DNA from: an uncultured Kordia sp.
Lineage (GTDB): Bacteria; Bacteroidota; Bacteroidia; Flavobacteriales; Flavobacteriaceae
Length of the DNA: 9,722 bases
NCBI GenBank assembly: GCA_913054565.1
Contig: CAJXHW010000053.1
Span: forward strand, 1 to 9,722
Direction of reading: 5' to 3'
Part shown: positions 1 through 6,567 of the stretch, one piece after another
Layout of the letters: each line of letters opens with the position of its first letter
Numbering within the stretch: the stretch's first letter is position 1
Made by a program: the position numbers and the translations under genes
The notes under the pieces: generated by a model
Databases searched by the model: none
What the model saw: the letters and a program-made list of their open reading frames with translations, nothing else
Told to the model about the DNA's origin: nothing

Positions 1-523
1 TTGAGCGTTTTAAATTACGTGACGACAAATATACATTTTTATTTGATTCACCCAACACAAACAGAGATTTTTTGTCTGCTAACCCTAAAGAACTCAATAA
101 GTTCTTGAAGTTTTTTGTGTTTGGAGTATCAAAACTTACATCTTCTAAAACAACCACATTGCTTGTTTTAGCTTTCATGCTTAATGCTGATTTTCTCGCT
201 AAACGCTTTACATTTTTATTTAATTTGAAACCGTAGTTTCTTGGTCTTGGACCAAACATACGTCCACCACCTCTAAAAACACCAGATTTGATACTACCCG
301 CACGAGCCGTACCAGTTCCTTTTTGTTTTTTTATTTTTCTTGTACTTCCTGCAATCTCTGCTCTTTCTTTAGCTTTATGCGTTCCTTGACGTTGGTTAGC
401 CAAGTATTGCTTAACATCTAAATAAATAGAGTGATTATGAGGTTCTACAGCAAAAACAGAATCAGAAAGCTCTACGCTTCTCCCTGTCTCTTTTCCGTTG
501 ATATCTAAAACTGCTACTTTCAT
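1..523 (-). CDS. rplD: 50S ribosomal protein L4 (uL4), 3' end cut by window edge
   Basis: This is a primary 23S rRNA-binding protein whose extended loop reaches the peptide exit tunnel. In E. coli it also represses its own S10 operon; whether it does so here is unknown. Translating from the ATG at 523-521 gives 174 uninterrupted residues beginning MKVAVLDINGKETG. The conserved basic loop is visible: the QKGTGTARAGSIKS stretch around residues 67-80 and the RGGG motif at 84-87, followed by GPRPRNYGFKLNK. Bacterial L4 is usually a little over 200 residues, so roughly the last 30-35 are outside the window. The start ATG shares one base with the rplC stop (TAATG), which implies translational coupling. 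Identity is secure. Confidence 0.96.
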   Translation of the reverse strand, partial: MKVAVLDINGKETGRSVELSDSVFAVEPHNHSIYLDVKQYLANQRQGTHKAKERAEIAGSTRKIKKQKGTGTARAGSIKSGVFRGGGRMFGPRPRNYGFKLNKNVKRLARKSALSMKAKTSNVVVLEDVSFDTPNTKNFKNLLSSLGLADKKSLFVLGESNKNVYLSSRNLKRS

Positions 524-1140
524 TACTTCTCAATAGTTACATAAGAGTTAGTGTGTCCAGGAATAGCTCCTTTAACAACAATTAGGTTCTTTTCAGCAAC
601 CACTTTCAAAACTCTTAAATTTTGGACTTTAATTGTATCTCCACCCATTCTTCCTGCCATCTTCATTCCTTTGAAAACTCTTGCAGGGTAAGAAGCAGCA
701 CCAATAGAACCAGGAGCTCTAAGACGGTTATGTTGACCGTGAGTCGCTTGACCTACACCACCAAAATTGTGTCTTTTTACTACACCTTGAAATCCTTTAC
801 CTTTAGAAGTTCCAGAAACATCTACGAACTCACCTTCAATAAAGTGCTCAACAGTGATAGCATCACCTAATTTATATTCTTCTTCAAATCCTTGAAATTC
901 GACAACTTTGTACTTAGGAGAAGTTCCTGCTTTTTTAAAGTGACCATTAGCCGCTTTTGTAGCACGTTTTTCTGCCTTGTCATCGAAACCAAGTTGAAGA
1001 GCTTCATAGCCATCAACCTCATTGGTTCTGACTTGGGTAACAACGCATGGTCCAGCTTGAATAACAGTACAAGGAATGTTTTTTCCGTTCTCGTCAAATA
1101 AGCTAGTCATACCGATTTTTTTTCCGATTAACCCAGACAT
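523..1140 (-). CDS. rplC: 50S ribosomal protein L3 (uL3)
   Basis: L3 is an early-assembly 23S rRNA-binding protein near the peptidyl transferase centre. The 205-residue product has the usual length and begins MSGLIGKKIGMTSLFDENGK. It contains the family signature SGTSKGKGFQGVVKRH at about 109-124, then GQATHGQHNRLRAPGSIG and the KGMKMAGRMGG stretch at 158-167. The segment after GSIG reads AASYP, whereas E. coli has a glutamine there that, as I recall, PrmB methylates; that modification site therefore seems absent. The ATG at 1140-1138 has no Shine-Dalgarno sequence but an A/T-only leader. It follows rpsJ after an 82-nt gap that holds a strong hairpin, and its stop overlaps the rplD start. Confidence 0.98.
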   Translation of the reverse strand: MSGLIGKKIGMTSLFDENGKNIPCTVIQAGPCVVTQVRTNEVDGYEALQLGFDDKAEKRATKAANGHFKKAGTSPKYKVVEFQGFEEEYKLGDAITVEHFIEGEFVDVSGTSKGKGFQGVVKRHNFGGVGQATHGQHNRLRAPGSIGAASYPARVFKGMKMAGRMGGDTIKVQNLRVLKVVAEKNLIVVKGAIPGHTNSYVTIEK

Positions 1141-1171
1141 AATTAATTATTAATTTAAAATTTATAAATAG

Positions 1172-1198
1172 GAACTCAGGACACGAAATCCTGAGTTC
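1172..1198 (-). promoter_or_regulatory. Perfect 10-bp hairpin in the rpsJ-rplC gap, candidate r-protein leader
   Basis: GAACTCAGGA and its exact reverse complement TCCTGAGTTC flank a 7-nt loop, read UUUCGUG in the operon transcript. The stem has five G-C pairs. It lies in the only long gap of an otherwise tightly packed operon, 31 nt before the rplC start. The 3' flank is CTATTTATAAATTTT, mixed A/U rather than a clean U-run, so it is a poor intrinsic terminator. A structural element controlling rplC/rplD translation or mRNA processing fits better. The structure is seen directly; the regulatory role is inference. An L3 or L4 autoregulatory site is the natural guess. Confidence 0.6.
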
Positions 1199-1222
1199 AT
1201 TTAACTCTTGTTTAGTGTTTTA

Positions 1223-1528
1223 TCACACTTTTATTTCTACTTCCACTCCACTTGGTAATTCTAACTTCATTAACGCATCAATTGTTTTTGAAGAAGAACT
1301 ATAAATGTCTAATAATCTTTTGAAAGAGCTTAATTGAAACTGCTCTCTAGATTTTTTATTTACGTGCGGAGAACGCAATACTGTAAATATTTTTTTATGA
1401 GTAGGTAAAGGAATAGGACCAACAACAACTGCGCCAGTACTCTTTACTGTTTTTACGATTTTCTCAGCAGACTTATCTACTAACATGTGATCGTAAGATT
1501 TTAATTTTATTCTAATTTTTTGACTCAT
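1223..1528 (-). CDS. rpsJ: 30S ribosomal protein S10 (uS10, NusE)
   Basis: S10 is a component of the 30S head and, as NusE, a partner in transcription antitermination. The 101-residue product has typical length. It starts MSQKIRIKLKSYDHMLVDKSA and carries the hallmark GPIPLPT at residues 37-43 and SPHVNKKSREQFQ at 53-65. The start ATG at 1528-1526 lies 11 nt after the fusA stop, so S10 is transcribed with the str genes rather than from its own S10-operon promoter. The TGA stop sits in a small 5-bp inverted repeat (AGTGT/ACACT, 1214-1229). The longer gap and the larger hairpin before rplC follow it. Confidence 0.98.
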   Translation of the reverse strand: MSQKIRIKLKSYDHMLVDKSAEKIVKTVKSTGAVVVGPIPLPTHKKIFTVLRSPHVNKKSREQFQLSSFKRLLDIYSSSSKTIDALMKLELPSGVEVEIKV

Positions 1529-1539
1529 TTTTCTTAAAA

Positions 1540-3672
1540 TTAAGCGTTAGCACCTTTAGCATCAGCAATTACCTTTTCAGATATATTTGATGGTGTTTGA
1601 TCATAGTGAGAAAATTCCATTGTAGATGTTGCTCTACCAGAAGATAATGTTCTTAATGATGTTACATAACCGAACATTTCCGACAAAGGAACAGTTGCTT
1701 TAACAACCTTAGATCCTGCACGGTCACCCATGTCAGAAATCTGACCTCTACGTCTATTTAAATCACCTACTATATCTCCCATGTTTTCTTCAGGAGTAAG
1801 CGCTTCTAATTTCATAATAGGCTCCATAATTACAGCTCCAGCAGCTTTTGCAGCAGCCTTATACCCTAATTTAGCTGCTAACTCGAAAGATAATGCATCC
1901 GAATCAACATCATGGAAAGAACCATCCTTTAAAGTAACTTTCATTCTATCCATTTCATATCCAGCTAACGGTCCATTATTCATAGCCATTCTGAATCCTT
2001 TTTCAACAGAAGGAATAAATTCTTTAGGAATACGTCCACCTTTAATTTCATCGATAAACTGTAATCCTTCACCAACGAAATCTTCATCAGCAGGTCCCAT
2101 TTGGAATACGATATCAGCAAATTTACCACGTCCACCAGATTGTTTCTTATAAACTTCTCTGTGATCTGTAGTTCTTGTTAACGCTTCTTTGTACTCTACT
2201 TGTGGCTCACCTTCGTTAACCTCTACTTTAAACTCACGCTTTAAACGATCAACAATAATATCTAAGTGCAACTCTCCCATTCCTGAGATAATTGTTTGAC
2301 CAGACACTTCATCTGTTCTAACCGTAAACGTTGGATCTTCTTCAGCTAATTTTCCTAAAGCTAAACCTAATTTTTCAACATCAGCTTTTGTTTTAGGCTC
2401 AACAGCAATACCAATTACTGGATCTGGGAAATCCATTGATTCTAATACGATAGGATTTTTCTCATCAGATAAAGTATCTCCTGTTTTGATAGATTTAAAT
2501 CCAACAGCAGCACCGATATCTCCAGCCTCTATATAATCAATTGAGTTTTGCTTGTTTGCATGCATTTGATAGATACGAGAAATACGCTCTTTTTTACCCG
2601 AACGATTATTCAACACGTAAGAACCAGCATCTAAACGACCAGAATACGCTCTAAAAAACGCTAAACGCCCTACAAAAGGATCTGTAGCAATCTTAAATGC
2701 TAATGCTGCAAAAGGTTCTTTTGCATCAGGCATACGAGTTTCTTCTTTTTCTGTACTAGGGTTTGTTCCTACAATACCACCTTTATCTAAAGGAGAAGGT
2801 AAGTAACGACAAACAGCATCTAACAAAAACTGCACCCCTTTGTTTTTAAACGCAGAACCACAAATCATAGGAATGATAGACATATCCATTACAGCAGCAC
2901 GAAGCGCAGCATGCACTTCTTCTTCAGTAATAGAATCCTCATCCTCCATATATTTTTCTAAAAGATTCTCATCATAAGCAGCAACCTCTTCTATAAGCTT
3001 ACCTCTTAATTCTCTAGCCTCTTCTTTAAGATCTTCAGGAATCTCAATAACATCAAAAGTAGACCCTTGAGTAGCATCATGCCATACAATTGCACGGTTT
3101 TTAACTAAATCAACAATACCTTTAAAATTATCTTCATCACCAATATTCAATACAATAGGCACTGCATTAGAACCTAACATATCTTTTACTTGCTGACAAA
3201 CCTCCATAAAGTTTGCACCTTGACGGTCCATTTTATTTACAAATCCAATTCTTGGAACTTTGTAATTATCAGCCAATCTCCAGTTAGTTTCAGACTGCGG
3301 TTCAACACCATCAACTGCACTAAATAAGAAAACCAACCCATCAAGAACTCTTAATGAACGGTTTACCTCTACTGTAAAATCAACGTGACCAGGAGTATCA
3401 ATAATATTATAATGATATCCTTTAGTATCAGCGGTTGGCTGACCATTTTCTATAGGGAACTTCCATTCACATGTTGTAGCTGCAGACGTAATTGTAATAC
3501 CACGCTCTTGCTCTTGCTCCATCCAATCCATTGTAGCAGCACCATCATGTACTTCTCCAATTTTATGAGAAACTCCTGTATAATATAATATACGCTCTGT
3601 TGTAGTGGTTTTTCCAGCATCAATATGCGCTGCAATACCAATATTTCTTGTGTATTTTAAATCTCTAGCCAT
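1540..3672 (-). CDS. fusA: Translation elongation factor G
   Basis: EF-G is the cytosolic GTPase that drives translocation and, with RRF, ribosome recycling. The 710-residue protein is full length for the family. The GTP-binding motifs are all present: P-loop AHIDAGKT (15-22), RGITI in switch I (57-61), DTPGH (92-96, His96 being the catalytic histidine), NKMD (146-149) and GSAFKNKGV (272-280). GMGELHLDI (464-472) lies in domain III, QSGGRGKFADI (511-521) opens domain IV, and the last 100 residues form domain V. The ATG is 3 nt after the rpsG stop in the context TTAAGACATG, so translation is probably coupled. No tuf follows; rpsJ does. An EF-G2 paralogue is unlikely given the str-operon location. 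Confidence 0.99.
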   Translation of the reverse strand: MARDLKYTRNIGIAAHIDAGKTTTTERILYYTGVSHKIGEVHDGAATMDWMEQEQERGITITSAATTCEWKFPIENGQPTADTKGYHYNIIDTPGHVDFTVEVNRSLRVLDGLVFLFSAVDGVEPQSETNWRLADNYKVPRIGFVNKMDRQGANFMEVCQQVKDMLGSNAVPIVLNIGDEDNFKGIVDLVKNRAIVWHDATQGSTFDVIEIPEDLKEEARELRGKLIEEVAAYDENLLEKYMEDEDSITEEEVHAALRAAVMDMSIIPMICGSAFKNKGVQFLLDAVCRYLPSPLDKGGIVGTNPSTEKEETRMPDAKEPFAALAFKIATDPFVGRLAFFRAYSGRLDAGSYVLNNRSGKKERISRIYQMHANKQNSIDYIEAGDIGAAVGFKSIKTGDTLSDEKNPIVLESMDFPDPVIGIAVEPKTKADVEKLGLALGKLAEEDPTFTVRTDEVSGQTIISGMGELHLDIIVDRLKREFKVEVNEGEPQVEYKEALTRTTDHREVYKKQSGGRGKFADIVFQMGPADEDFVGEGLQFIDEIKGGRIPKEFIPSVEKGFRMAMNNGPLAGYEMDRMKVTLKDGSFHDVDSDALSFELAAKLGYKAAAKAAGAVIMEPIMKLEALTPEENMGDIVGDLNRRRGQISDMGDRAGSKVVKATVPLSEMFGYVTSLRTLSSGRATSTMEFSHYDQTPSNISEKVIADAKGANA

Positions 3673-3675
3673 GTC

Positions 3676-4152
3676 TTAAAATCTAAAGTGAGAGAATGCT
3701 TTATTTGCCTCTGCCATTTTATGAGTATCAACTCTTTTCTTAACAGCAGCACCTTCTTCTTTAGCCGCAGCTAAAACCTCATTTGCCAATTTTAAAGCCA
3801 TAGTTTTCTCATTTCTTTTACGAGTATAACTAATTAACCATTTCATAGCCATAGAAACCTTTCTATCCGCTCTAATTGGTCTTGGAATTTGGTACGTTGC
3901 ACCACCAACTCTACGACTACGTACTTCTACGTGAGGCATAACGTTTGATAACGCTTCTTTCCAGATCTCCAAAGCTGTTTTTTCTTCGTCTGTGTTTTTT
4001 TCTTCTACGATATCCATTGCATCGTAAAAAATCTTAAAAGCAACCGACTTCTTACCATCCCACATCAAGTTGTTCACAAAACGTGTTACTAACTGATCGT
4101 TAAACCTTGGATCTGGTAAAAGTGGTCTTTTTTTAGCCTTTCTTTTTCTCAT
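3676..4152 (-). CDS. rpsG: 30S ribosomal protein S7 (uS7)
   Basis: S7 nucleates assembly of the 30S head and contacts the E-site tRNA. The 158-residue product has the standard bacterial length. It contains LLPDPRFNDQLVTRFVNNLM near the N-terminus and the signature VEVRSRRVGGATYQIP at about 76-90. The C-terminal end is KAFSHFRF. The start ATG (4152-4150) lies 24 nt after the rpsL stop and is preceded by TTAAGAC, the same seven bases that precede fusA. In E. coli S7 represses its operon through a structured rpsL-rpsG spacer; the 24-nt spacer here is AT-rich and too short for such a site. Confidence 0.98.
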   Translation of the reverse strand: MRKRKAKKRPLLPDPRFNDQLVTRFVNNLMWDGKKSVAFKIFYDAMDIVEEKNTDEEKTALEIWKEALSNVMPHVEVRSRRVGGATYQIPRPIRADRKVSMAMKWLISYTRKRNEKTMALKLANEVLAAAKEEGAAVKKRVDTHKMAEANKAFSHFRF

Positions 4153-4176
4153 GTCTTAACATTAAAGTTTTTAAAA

Positions 4177-4551
4177 TTACTTCTTTGGGCGTTTTGCTCC
4201 ATACTTAGATCTACGTTGCGTTCTTCCCTCAACACCTGCGGTGTCTAAAGCTCCACGAACAACGTGATATCTAACTCCTGGCAAATCTTTTACCCTTCCA
4301 CCTCTAACTAATACTATCGAGTGCTCCTGTAAATTGTGACCCTCTCCACCGATATAAGCATTCACCTCGTTACCGTTTGTTAAACGAACCCTTGCTACCT
4401 TTCTCATTGCTGAGTTAGGTTTTTTAGGCGTCGTAGTATAAACACGAGTGCAAACACCTCTACGTTGAGGACACGAATTTAAAGCAGCCGATTTACTCTT
4501 CTTAGTTATTTTGGCTCTTCCTTTTCGTACTAATTGTGAAATTGTTGGCAT
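4177..4551 (-). CDS. rpsL: 30S ribosomal protein S12 (uS12)
   Basis: S12 sits at the 30S decoding centre and monitors codon-anticodon pairing. The 124-residue product is colinear with E. coli S12, including RRGVCTRVYTTTPKKPNSAMRKVARVRLTNG (30-60), IGGEGHNLQEHS and GGRVKDLPGVRYH. Lys43 and Lys88, the two positions where classical streptomycin-resistance substitutions arise, are both lysine, so this allele looks wild type there. Asp89, the residue equivalent to the methylthiolated aspartate, is also present. It is the first gene of the translation operon, with its own promoter and a leader of about 50 nt containing a hairpin. No Shine-Dalgarno sequence precedes the ATG at 4551-4549. Confidence 0.99.
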   Translation of the reverse strand: MPTISQLVRKGRAKITKKSKSAALNSCPQRRGVCTRVYTTTPKKPNSAMRKVARVRLTNGNEVNAYIGGEGHNLQEHSIVLVRGGRVKDLPGVRYHVVRGALDTAGVEGRTQRRSKYGAKRPKK

Positions 4552-4581
4552 ACTAAATTTTTACTTAAATTTCTTTTTGTT

Positions 4582-4602
4582 AAAAAACCCTATTTTTAGG
4601 GT
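4582..4602 (-). promoter_or_regulatory. Terminator-like hairpin at the 5' end of the rpsL leader
   Basis: On the minus strand ACCCTA-AAAA-TAGGGT forms a perfect 6-bp stem with an AAAA loop, followed at once by a run of six T. This is the layout of a small intrinsic terminator, yet it lies between the rpsL promoter and rpsL, about 30 nt upstream of the start codon. The predicted transcription start is within a few bases of the stem, so the hairpin would be at the mRNA 5' end. That position is too close to the start for ordinary termination. A 5'-protective stem, an abortive or attenuation site, or a ribosomal-protein leader are the options. Structure is observed; role is inferred. Confidence 0.5.
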
Positions 4603-4605
4603 CTG

Positions 4606-4635
4606 CAAATGTAAGAATAAAAATCAACTAATCAA
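4606..4635 (-). promoter_or_regulatory. Bacteroidota-type promoter for the rpsL operon
   Basis: The minus strand reads TTG (4635-4633), a 19-bp spacer, then TACATTTG (4613-4606). This matches the primary-sigma consensus known from Bacteroides and Flavobacterium (TTG at about -33, TAnnTTTG at about -7) with correct spacing. Transcription would start near 4599-4602, giving a leader of roughly 50 nt before the rpsL ATG. It is the only good promoter seen for the whole rpsL-rplD run. Confidence 0.75.
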
Positions 4636-4666
4636 ATAGCAAGTGATTAATTTTCAGTAAGATTGA

Positions 4667-4713
4667 AAAACTAAACAGAAAAGCTAAAAAATCAAGCGAA
4701 ACTATTTAGTTTT
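4667..4713. repeat. 9-bp AT-rich inverted repeat in the divergent intergenic region
   Basis: AAAACTAAA (4667-4675) is repeated inverted as TTTAGTTTT (4705-4713) with a 29-nt spacer. It lies upstream of the Omp85-family gene and behind the rpsL promoter. It could be an operator or a weak cruciform, but repeats of this composition arise easily by chance in AT-rich DNA. No TAnnTTTG promoter for the rightward gene was found here; the closest is TAGTTTTA at 4707-4714, without a well-placed TTG. Confidence 0.2.
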
Positions 4714-4755
4714 ACCACACACAATATCACCCATCAGCACATTATAAAACAAGTG

Positions 4756-6447
4756 ATGAAAAAAAGAATATACCTATACCATATAATATACATCATTTTT
4801 TTAAGCGCATCGTTTTCACAAAACATACATTTGAAACTTAAAGGACAAGACAGTTTATCTGAAACATTCATCCAGAACATTAACTTCACAAAACAGTTTC
4901 AAAACCTAAAAACACTACAAAACGAACTTGAAAAAACAAAAAAAACACTTACAACACAAGGTTACTTCAACAGCTATATATCATCAATAAAAAAAACAAA
5001 CGATAGCACATACACATCTGAAATAAAACTAAACAAACGCTTTAAACACATAAATATACACTACAATACAGAAGACATTTCAGAACAAGATCTTAGAAGC
5101 GCACTTAACTTGAACACCAAAATCACAAACAACACTTTTCAAAGCAGCACGGAAAATCTTGAAAAAAATCTAAACAACATCATCAAACACCTATCCAACA
5201 AAGGGCAAGTATTTAGCAACTGTAGACTAACAAGTATTAGAATTAAAAACAACGAACTATCAGCCAACTTAAAACTAATTACCTCAAAAACAAATTACAT
5301 TTCTGACATAAAAATTAAAGGCTACGAAAAATTTCCGCAAAAATTTATCAAACATTATTTAAGACTAAAAAAGGGACAAGAACTAAACCTGAAAGAAATT
5401 GAAGACAAATCAACCAATATTAACCATCTACGATTTTCAAACGAAATAAAAAAACCCGAAATACTATTCACAAAAGACTCTTCTGTAACCTTCATATACA
5501 TCAACAAACGAAAAGCGAACTCGTTTGAAGGGTTTTTAGGTTTTTCATCAGACCCTGAAACCAACAAGTTAAACATTAACGGAAATATTGATTTAAAACT
5601 AATAAACAATCTAAATTCTGGCGAAGAACTTTATATAAAATACCAGTCTACAGAAAACGAACAAAAGAAAATACACTTAAAAACTGTAATCCCGTACGTT
5701 TTCAACAGCCCATTTAGCATTGAAGGTCAGTTTGATATATTTAAAAAAGACTCCAGCTTTACCAACAACACACAAGCACTACAATTAAAATACAATATTA
5801 ACAGAAATATCAGCATTGGATCAGGAATACGTTTCAATACATCAAACACACTTACAGAAAACACATCAAGCAATTTAGATTACAAAAAAACATCTTACAT
5901 TCTCAACTTCAACCACCAATCCCTCAATACAAACACAAGCCTATTCTCCACCAAAACTAAAACACAATTGGAACTAGCACTCACAAATCGCAAAACAATA
6001 ACAAACAATACTCAACAACAAAACATTTTCCTTTCTAGCGAATACATATTCCAAATCAACAGAAAAAACTCATTTTATATTAAAAACGAAAGCAACTACC
6101 TAATAAGCAACAACACACTAGACAACGAACAAATTTACATTGGCGGTATAAACTCAATTCGAGGTTACCAAGAAAACAGCATCCCAAGCACAAAATACAG
6201 CGTTTTAAACACAGAATACAGAATAGAACTAAACAACACTCTTTACACACATTCCGTTATAGACTACGCCCTAACACAAAATAACAGCACAAAAAAAGCA
6301 GACAATTTGTTTGGTTTCGGATTAGGATTCGGACTAAAAACCAACAATAGCATCTTTCGTTTTATAATTGCAAACAGAAAGAACAAAAATGAGACAATAA
6401 AGTTTTCCGAATCAAAAATACACCTGAGTTTAAGCACATTATTTTAA
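4756..6447 (+). CDS. Omp85-superfamily outer-membrane protein with POTRA-like repeats (BamA/TamA/TpsB-like)
   Basis: This is probably an outer-membrane beta-barrel that inserts or secretes other proteins; its client is unknown. I use ATG 4756 (563 aa) rather than the in-frame GTG at 4753. Residues 1-22 form a signal peptide (MKKR, hydrophobic stretch, SASFSQ). Three periplasmic POTRA-like units follow at about 24-97, 98-181 and 182-252, the last containing IKIKGYEKFPQKFIKHYLRLKKGQ. The barrel spans about 253-563. It includes the Omp85 loop-6 motif GGINSIRGYQ (463-472) and a FGLGFGLKTNNSIFRFIIA strand pair (521-539), and it ends in Phe. The protein is shorter than BamA, with fewer POTRA units. 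By hand count it is about 13.5% Asn, with one Cys and no Trp seen. The coding strand is strongly A-rich. Superfamily membership is fairly secure; the subfamily is not. Confidence 0.8.
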   Translation: MKKRIYLYHIIYIIFLSASFSQNIHLKLKGQDSLSETFIQNINFTKQFQNLKTLQNELEKTKKTLTTQGYFNSYISSIKKTNDSTYTSEIKLNKRFKHINIHYNTEDISEQDLRSALNLNTKITNNTFQSSTENLEKNLNNIIKHLSNKGQVFSNCRLTSIRIKNNELSANLKLITSKTNYISDIKIKGYEKFPQKFIKHYLRLKKGQELNLKEIEDKSTNINHLRFSNEIKKPEILFTKDSSVTFIYINKRKANSFEGFLGFSSDPETNKLNINGNIDLKLINNLNSGEELYIKYQSTENEQKKIHLKTVIPYVFNSPFSIEGQFDIFKKDSSFTNNTQALQLKYNINRNISIGSGIRFNTSNTLTENTSSNLDYKKTSYILNFNHQSLNTNTSLFSTKTKTQLELALTNRKTITNNTQQQNIFLSSEYIFQINRKNSFYIKNESNYLISNNTLDNEQIYIGGINSIRGYQENSIPSTKYSVLNTEYRIELNNTLYTHSVIDYALTQNNSTKKADNLFGFGLGFGLKTNNSIFRFIIANRKNKNETIKFSESKIHLSLSTLF

Positions 6448-6508
6448 CCCACAAGCCGGATTTATTAACATTTAATTTGAAAAAAAGTGAAATTTAACAG
6501 TGTAAAAG

Positions 6509-6539
6509 TTGTTTTATTAACTTTTTATTATGATTTTTG
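6509..6539 (+). promoter_or_regulatory. Candidate Bacteroidota-type promoter for the SusC-family gene
   Basis: TTG at 6509-6511 is followed after 20 bp by GATTTTTG (6532-6539). This is TAnnTTTG with one mismatch (G for the first T) at the expected spacing. It would start transcription near 6543-6547 and leave a leader of about 20-25 nt before the ATG at 6568. It is weaker than the rpsL promoter. It suggests the SusC-type gene can be transcribed independently of the Omp85 gene upstream. The 120-nt gap shows no GC-rich terminator. Confidence 0.45.
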
Positions 6540-6567
6540 GCATTGGCTAATTCAAATAAATTATAAC

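Noticed and set aside
622..1101. Several 69-82-codon frames on both strands within rplC
   Set aside because: They overlap the unambiguous L3 gene in other frames and give low-complexity Ser/Thr/Phe-rich translations without family features.
1172..1198. Hairpin read as an intrinsic terminator after rpsJ
   Set aside because: The 3' flank is mixed A/U without a continuous U-run, and essential rplC/rplD lie immediately downstream without an alternative promoter visible.
1781..2152. 123-codon open frame on the plus strand inside fusA
   Set aside because: It lies wholly antisense to conserved EF-G coding sequence and its translation shows no recognisable domain; it is a shadow of fusA codon usage.
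4153..4176. S7 autoregulatory site between rpsL and rpsG, as in E. coli
   Set aside because: The spacer is only 24 nt and AT-rich with no visible stem.
4753..4755. GTG as start of the Omp85-family gene
   Set aside because: The next codon is ATG, followed directly by the Lys-rich start of a signal peptide; ATG at 4756 is the more likely start.
5355..5609. 84-codon minus-strand frame within the Omp85-family gene
   Set aside because: It is antisense to a gene with clear signal peptide and barrel motifs, with no start context or protein signature of its own.
6504..6526. AAAAGTT/AACTTTT inverted repeat as a terminator of the Omp85 gene
   Set aside because: The 7-bp stem is almost entirely A-T with an 8-nt loop and overlaps the candidate TTG element of the next promoter; not a convincing terminator.
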